This document shows positions 63,801-64,000 of a stretch of 64,000 nt of DNA, in pieces. The DNA comes from Pseudonocardia sp. C8. Lineage in GTDB: Bacteria > Actinomycetota > Actinomycetes > Mycobacteriales > Pseudonocardiaceae. The notes beneath the pieces are model-generated. The model searched no databases. It had not been told where the DNA came from and worked only from the letters and a program-made list of their open reading frames with translations. Location: NCBI RefSeq assembly GCF_014267175.1, contig NZ_JACMTR010000002.1:2505501-2569500 (forward strand), read 5' to 3'. How positions within the stretch are numbered: the stretch's first letter is position 1; every line of letters begins with the position of its first letter. The position numbers and the translations under genes were made by a program.

Positions 63801-64000
63801 CCTGCGGGACGCGGCCGGGCTGGACCGGCTCGGCGTGCTGCTCGACGGCGCCCGGGACCCCGGCCCGGCTGCGGTGGGTGACGCGCTCCTGGCGGCCCAC
63901 GCGGGGGCGGGTCCGGTCCCGATGCCGGGGACCGGGCCGGGTGGTCGCGCGGTCGCCCTGGTGATGCTCGATGCGCGCGTCGCCGCGCGCGCCGGGGCAC
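45898..64000 (+). CDS. Giant repetitive protein with signal anchor, Cys-repeat region and SecA-like ATPase domain (3' end beyond window)
   Basis: At least 6034 residues in one open frame. Residues 22-42 form a hydrophobic segment after two Arg (N-in signal anchor or signal peptide). About 55-390 is Lys/Ser/Asp/Glu-rich. About 479-817 holds tandem repeats. About 1100-1240 is helical and charged. About 1255-2980 has dozens of short C-x(n)-C modules. About 2985-3480 is beta-rich. About 3480-3980 is helical. About 3982-4231 resembles DUF4781 (YEDLEDYQHHN, then hydrophobic helices). About 4232-4900 is Pro/Arg/Ser/Thr-rich. About 4960-5530 is a SecA-type motor: Walker A TGQGKT (5026-5031), motif II DEID (5129-5132), TGTV, STHMIGRGTDIKLGG (5424-5438) and SRGRAGRDGQYG (5499-5510). 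The remaining helical part includes an RpoA-CTD-like helix-hairpin segment. The closest known theme is giant polymorphic-toxin-like proteins, but no toxin domain is visible in the window. Confidence 0.87.
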   Translation, partial: MAATATIGRRCLGTALPIVLRAAVTLCLVLGGSVLVWWAGAGPAPVGESSALVRTIAEEKESKGSDTKSGKSDGNKKSDGKKSSDGNEPSDDKRSEGKKSEGKKTDGKSTAQKQSGEKSASKASERKPEKSGGASREKSAESKGKSGEAKSDDRSDRSEAPKPERSARSGKSDGNSDGDRGGDPTGDSETGSSKRADSGTPRTVSARAGQNRPDGSDRELRTRKSESGSSVSRKADESRSENRGGSHAQSSGSGSGHDTVRSPVPAESAGDSATRKSDTDRKPVESGKSAEQIRSKVKKAVLDSLDRNGSSDGTGAAVRKQISNDVRAVVAAETDGITDAAVRDTRRMIGNAVRADAGETDGSRPADRADGNATRRPAPDSSSPAPDSLDGDHSARRAAAEPDTRAGRAERTDRSTEDTDASGASRRDTASSVPAGRQIRAVLADAGSTFRLPDPDELARPGTFPARELSRAIRADVREAVQRELRSERRAAGGADAGDRATGRHEAARRAAAVASLQEAVQRELRSERRAAGGADAGDRATDRHEATRRAAAVALREAVEQAAGYDREDADPTRGAAGSRSRAERVEMANAHRAVVRALSDRATTDHPAADRATTESARADGAPAGSRAARLSEAERASLARAVVRTIAGGDTGRPARQPDAREIERSVRAAVGRSLPGRSTTDDVTALRSVLRGLTEPAGSRTDGDGPDRARLLNGLIEQAGLRSGDDRPDRARVLRWLIEQAGTPAGDDRPDRARVLRGLIEQGATRSDDDRPDRARVLRWLIERAGIRADGDGRDSERAEVWRGLIEQASTRTDGDRPGTDRADALRAWRSAVHTGDGPDVGDDGRADGPVSRVARDLDTLTSGERIGRLLPDADGVREVASRYAGDRGAGGVPGEAVELVDELAPGVRAAGSGDEDASRALRQVRTSTNAALEQVRDALPEGGPGRAVVRFAAKVVDAGLSVAQHVLSAPPSGPSRQVRDTGSGSVLPPLSFPSRSAERGPGTVSDGGSGGGAGGPGPLTDLLEDAALVPIGSGCGSGRVGCNGSSHLVSGKWETVSGRGPPEGHDWTVPDRERSWHGTDAPDPEEGYAISGVDRTAEYDNDYYDHYYDDSPEQTDRVLQGRIEVAQGRESLKKDKREVEAGTLERATYRRHVAEQRKLEERVDADAATLSPDRAAQVDEVVDGHQQLDREQAELAAERKQVEAGTLDRDTYAAHRAAYERRAERVYDATDELAAETGHDTAVPIEDGTGAGCATSGVFASCEARAVGAQSEGDSSGDTAGAGGSLDGANGADAGADGPAAGAVSADGTDGTDGTDSTDSTDGTVGIDSTDGTDSCRALAGISSCAVSVDSGDRTASASCTLTGAAPGCDTRAGAGPGTGSSARCATTGGDCQLGSSVSGTGAGSWCSSGGRCDSRAAAARPAPPGQAEAERPRGRGEAAAHCEGRCSTTTSVVRPGGEGTPAQAHGEVTCAGARPCTGEATSSAGDHRSTSGPRRAGAGAAAALGGPRSAADADASPAGPGSAQPAGRGRARATPGDSAPAGAAAGGAARQDGSGSARCTVSGGACQARSGAVVSAPRQDAPRTAGRWPADATTTEQFGHGEAEATVDCAGRAGCTGSGSVDTRAAGSRESGARAVPVTRETTGSSRCTAEAGRCTATSTSDSRPPHPGDHAGPAATLWGTSVLAAGDDSAEDATQAGAPNADTTSRASATVDCSAGTRGCTGTGSSSTSGTGAGDRTVDPRTGKVTPAVAKTSTGSSDCRTRGGGCSTTSESSTGVGTPASARAAGTRPAATGGLVSVSHASGEVDCPSGSAACSGEVHSRATGADAAVDGGRPKSTSGGGTCEVTGGGCQASTTSSASSGPEQTLPGQERANAGPSAVSTSSARVECAAGTRCSGTATSTATSHDPATGAPRTSTGRASCTGGGGECAPRTTSVASTGPGAARALSGTDAEKAAGKGARKGPSAASAAGAALTCSGDTPCTGRVRSAADGTDPDVAPTPRGSHGSGSCDGATGTCRAVTNSGASASPDASVISPLVTAPSSDNATVRSAGDGETGTTGGGHGRDERRASGEQPKGTVPTVPGGSPGAGANVAPTVAGASSWTNASATLDCPGGEGRCAGTVRSSAAGDGDPNARTEANGARGPPAGEASSSSTCTTTSSGCRAQTGSTAGAGQVVADTVALQRRDQAARADARAEQARRDARDARAEAAAATEAADDPGATAAQRRAAAQEQDEAGRARRAAAEAGTAAAEARKAARAPVTDAPATRSTSQAGGQCAGSGCRTATTGDARTVTPADGGRVAGHGTSRARAGCAAGPSGCAAGSDAAVTTDLRRPGTDADGAGPVRSGSTQAGAQIDCPDAACRGRIETGSGAAASADGGARRALGTARDAREAADRDARGTRAGDRDTARAGDRDTARTGDRDAAGAGDRDTARAGDRDAARANRNAAGDSRDTGPGAPATTAAGNGAATDPTSVSLADGHATCTGRAGGCRAAAGTDATTTVTGAAGVTTTASAEGACRAGTARCGAPTRSITVGTDDPSTIAADVRSASAPERDGTSHAVATSRCGGGAPGCRSETGGFAAEHAAEVTARCSGTGCAARTEGTAADRTAGTHTARSATRCTAAADGTCGGSSRVGASPSGAEVSAACAGSPGSTCRHDYAAHSRSSSGAGGNSASAHARCGSGGGSGSGWCATSAVTEATGGSAMAAAACQGSAGSGCSHGYRARSAASAGGGAARASADGHGGGTTGAGQVMTSAQATAGDGSASAAASCTGSAGTSCRHSYSATASDSASSGGNTASASASGSGGGAMGGGGVSVSAQADAGPGFANASASCSGAANCSHSYSASASASASDGANWARASASGSGGGGQGGGGVSVSAQADAGPGFANASASCSGAANCSSSYSAHAEADDQASTAPTWNEPGGQWKAHGEGTCSGSGNGGCGVQAYAKAGPGGGGGATCSGNCANFTQSGSNTFTRTAPSLKQQHAAAQQRAREGRTGPDGKPIPIEDMGKKARGVEGSTDEEGNRVLKVKPAGGEVRTEVCADGCRDGAMLRTESGETIRYDPKTGFDGSMPTEQGARTTDRVSGSEGVSLYRDAEGNGAGTVTGSGSVTDGRTGETVTYTRSAPSSNNTNTYRLSNPAGSPFRSSCNGGCEYRGATATPAAPKSGRDHLVVEGASGDITGRDGAGNPATITFQGKGKFTSAEGDVLTAEGNAAGSPANQLTTITTRGPNGQPGRYDIAGGQSGSVRLKEGYTLKQDGRAWMHEFSDYEQLTALNQGGGLPPEIVLGTGWGIGVTTPDGQGKGGTLDCEGHCDLTRPAGQHQTPRNYQPVRLHQELGTGEGTNPHGTGSVENLGAGGVVELTDPYGNRGRCEGAGCGVVQRNGPGGGTFCHGENCWTSNTKGDFQNSTKTGGGAYLLNPTSDGRNSGRGCQPGSGGECTGGGSTNLGWYGSNRDGSLNLITDKDARRAPMDTPVDDQLKQLDKERYQRDGTLPMLSPQAYQQLSPEQQKQYKESLNLSELDKGLAVLDVGGAASDAQYDLDQVARRKPGLDRAMDAVERANEGGMTDGERQRLAPELKKIDEAGRLVTDFDIARRTVEGAASISGPPTIDGHRPISADNQEMAGDPALIGRLAEISGNRRASYDSEMAALGPHVGVPHGTTSDGKPLDVHGDPITNPTREEATRAAAQQTAQLSLIPRTNDVQRRTAVLGSRMSQIENGAPTTPAEIASLTDERAALVAENDLIEEVRGRLPEGPKPEPGRTALLRRYDQAFADSSGDPLMAGRLRAMNDLQTRADGLGAAMERSGDPDQRELAGSIRTLGRLGELGYATAAHDTGSRSAANRLDDLRLPSTGASDTYFALRSAKNAGPWRDHGGGPAGYFDSMGASEEAAAGILDRYGEPVERYRGRTVADRRAEYAAEGTPEAVSTRLFGAQRVGDTGNDAELEKALEAQLGPEAAGKVLETASEEDGGDGEVHRRNFAYKDAKTGEFGFSTVYLVENEDGGTTIVDTDGSHYEDLEDYQHHNEKFRPDDELVVPEEFNSTDGPVSLRSADGHETSGWDVAAEVVSVGAMVVGGGLVLTGVAAPVGTGLIYGGMAVGAGTSAVHLTQRAQHGQTINPMESKAAAFEWVNLAGSAVAGGGAATRVLARSATPIAVGRGAEITGNVALGGMGAYAMGDTVYQLSSGKLSPAETTRAWITLAENGVLTGVAGLNVGKSVITNRRARAGTAAPARPDGATDPAALLDGPTRPEATALPEPAVRPEGTVSRATEPGGPADAPVRPPGSDPAAAPAQGGTTRQVVNGMEAPRPVEVPRRPAAGTPETTRVEPARSRTTERPERTGPTRSPARPESSRTEPTRTSAEGSRTRSTTGSRAVPVRGTEPSSRSSRTGGSVEGTRAPGGSRATPGRGTEPVSGSSRSRGAVEGSRASGGSRAVPGRGAEAARSRGAVEGSRAPGGSRVAPGRAAEPASGAARSGSPSERTEPTRSQARSEASRAEPARTSAEGSTRASVGSRAVPGRGAEPAAGSPRPGTRADGTRGGTSAGSRVAPGQGSEGAGSARPRGPVEGSGTPAGSRVAPGPGAEPSAGNTRPAGQPPTGAGQGSGTGTARTGQSGTEAPAPTGTRAGAARPGDEARSGAPRGAGTPGRSALQEPGRGGPGRDGTRPAPPAAPASGRDAQAVEAGRADGSGGTQAPPGTYTDPRARALARAHDGTVADTAPRGGSQHGETPDNKGPPAGTDDLGSVRGTAADEAGAPGAPGRGTTGAATDPTTTTDSTTTDSTTGTGHGAGGKDGDQAAHPTREGTAGGTAGAHETGARTGDSGPHATTRAESTYDAEVDAARVRAETAEAVSRAEAARTEAGDSGVAGTTGDRAGKADDPVAGREHTAGETGRTAPYWHLTRWRYRHDLAAMRTAESAPLRSATGRRAQGWDEIRAALSTEAGRLADEVGAGTRTVDDAMPAMIGILARTLREHPDSPLHGKRGWNGPARARPGQLIGALAMARDRAVVEQWTGQGKTVSLALAAGARVLLRHDHVKWVTPNEALIDGAYRMLRPMLDAHGRVTARETPAASRWTREAADRADAVVATLDALRFRVLEGRNGMGTAPRPADFLLFDEIDYTHLDQARVHARLAAPEPGATRPVGDLGLAQNLAERLTPHTADTPDGHFTTTGGRIELTGAGVETLRHGPRGERHAGVDLDADAARRTRVQNALAAKWVIRRGEDYVVGRELDGRPAVLLIDQARGRSMPGHRWDQGLMEAVEFREFGADGVGRPTRTVDALSLHDFIGDTEFAGTTGTVGGAAGRAAFAEDWGKRVVHVKPDTPHRRVDLTRTFRTVADAHRGLLADVQRAVAEGLPVAVDARSVTEAHQVSALLDEHGIRHRLLTTEQHLAPTEDMAVALAGMPGQVTVSTHMIGRGTDIKLGGDADWVANRLLRPRHPDLDRAQVRAMAGEMVERFRAGLDREGGGLQMLVLGDPGSLRTEMQSRGRAGRDGQYGVSRLYRSGEDRPLENGQFTYAETRVGSAATRAGVVDELTGGAAATAERLFAAARAGEPSAGPAGPARLGRDGPGNVRLTRAQRAALPALVDVNTSNVALEALARARLGRSVPGLDDQQNERLQQLVAAAEAGGLPATHPAAPGYAEIAELIPARELRPRHHDLADAELLLAEAARAEVAIGRTARLAEAVGLDPAGLSATLTVAQQMLDDRQRDPGRAAAEGRRPGWQRLRVGTLRDRELVALLEFARGRPEAEIAAGLDVPVGELGWFLRTDPANPGVVVQKLTRESANDALTGGQRPTGRHVRTEAQVRAAALHDRPAGPARAAVRDALRAAEQQAHPLERALFHDPANRVEELVESLPAALRDRTYGRLIEAGLHSVAQVHAAHTGTLREAGLGRATIRSLRTITGTPAGGRSPVDDRAGRRASLGAAREWGIQELAVALGREGTRPVTAPELAALRDAAGLDRLGVLLDGARDPGPAAVGDALLAAHAGAGPVPMPGTGPGGRAVALVMLDARVAARAGA
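47332..47571 (+). repeat. Two 120-base tandem repeats in the giant gene
   Basis: Units 47332-47451 and 47452-47571 are nearly identical and encode 40 residues each (479-518 and 519-558), starting EAVQRELRSERRAAGGADAG. Near-identity at silent positions indicates recent duplication. A partial third start, GAGGCCGTG, follows. Confidence 0.85.
48019..48348 (+). repeat. Five 66-base tandem repeats in the giant gene
   Basis: Each unit encodes 22 residues of the pattern DRPDRARVLR-LIEQAG, a probable amphipathic helix with an acidic/Gly turn. Four units (48019-48282, residues 708-795) are regular and the fifth is diverged. The array could form a helical-repeat rod. Confidence 0.8.
49831..49917 (+). 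repeat. 9-base microsatellite encoding Asp-Gly/Ser-Thr repeats
   Basis: Units of GACGGCACC or GACAGCACC repeat through residues 1312-1340 (pattern DGT/DST) with one interruption. It marks the start of the Cys-module region. Unit number could vary between strains. Confidence 0.75.
53125..53244 (+). repeat. Five 24-base tandem repeats in the giant gene
   Basis: Five exact-length units encode eight residues each (ARAGDRDT and variants, residues 2410-2449) within a highly charged Arg/Asp/Ala segment of the Cys-module region. Confidence 0.85.
54334..54699 (+). repeat. Two 183-base repeats carrying Cys modules
   Basis: Units start at 54334 and 54517 and encode 61 residues each (2813-2873 and 2874-2934). 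Both contain GGGGVSVSAQADAGPGFANA followed by SASCSGAANCS. They differ mainly at silent sites, so they show the module unit of the Cys region most clearly. Confidence 0.82.
59080..59700 (+). repeat. Degenerate Ser/Arg/Pro/Gly repeats in the linker before the SecA-like domain
   Basis: Repeats of about 25-30 residues with the core VEGSRAPGGSR(A/V)(V/A)PGRG(A/T)EP run through residues of about 4395-4600. They look like a flexible, basic linker between the DUF4781-like region and the SecA-like motor. Confidence 0.7.

Overview
The window looks like part of the chromosome of a very GC-rich actinomycete. A Pseudonocardia-like member of the Pseudonocardiales is my best guess, but the genus is inference. 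The reasons are the strongly GC-biased codons, the DUF222/HNH (13E12-type) gene at the left edge, many TetR-regulated acyl-CoA gene sets, and the MHS, MatC-type and DHA2-type transporters. I saw no tRNA, rRNA, insertion sequence, CRISPR array or phage gene.

Layout. 1-1026 is the end of a frameshifted HNH endonuclease gene. 1123-6668 and 9378-17858 hold two paralogous catabolic cassettes. Each reads SDR, cupin, acyl-CoA ligase, tandem-TetR on the minus strand, with an acyl-CoA dehydrogenase (ACAD) diverging on the plus strand. The second cassette also has another SDR, an MHS permease and a crotonase. Between them lies a SerA-like dehydrogenase/DUF1015 pair (6794-9177). 17934-22335 is a probable dicarboxylate unit: MatC-type carrier, Lrp-type regulator, CaiB-type CoA-transferase and HMG-CoA-lyase-like enzyme, tied together by a repeated Lrp-like palindrome. 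22430-27863 has two related CoA ligases and a cyclase-family protein around an XRE-TetR fusion regulator with two copies of one palindrome. 27955-30820 is a TetR-controlled ACAD plus aminoglycoside-phosphotransferase-fold kinase, a split version of the ACAD11/LvaA-LvaC arrangement for 4-hydroxy acids.

31204-34393 is a compact three-gene operon I cannot assign to a known pathway: an ACAD-like flavoprotein, a PhnD-like binding-fold protein without a signal peptide, and a TusA-like/ferritin-like diiron fusion. 34417-37641 is a thioesterase and a frameshifted DHA2 transporter opposite a TetR gene with two operators. 38148-43860 is a TetR gene diverging from an operon of a VOC protein, an unusual fusion of an FAD/NAD(P) oxidoreductase with a rifampicin-phosphotransferase-like PEP-utilising half, and a membrane-anchored alpha/beta hydrolase. 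The first gene of that operon has its ribosome-binding site inside a long hairpin.

The last 18.1 kb (45898-64000) is a single open reading frame of at least 6034 codons that runs off the right edge. It encodes an N-terminal signal anchor, charged low-complexity and tandem-repeat regions, about 1700 residues with dozens of short Cys-x(n)-Cys modules, a DUF4781-like hydrophobic region, a Pro/Arg/Ser-rich linker and a well-preserved SecA-type ATPase motor. This is the best candidate for an undescribed system: a giant, apparently exported or surface-anchored protein carrying its own SecA-like motor, possibly with a toxin or effector end beyond the window.
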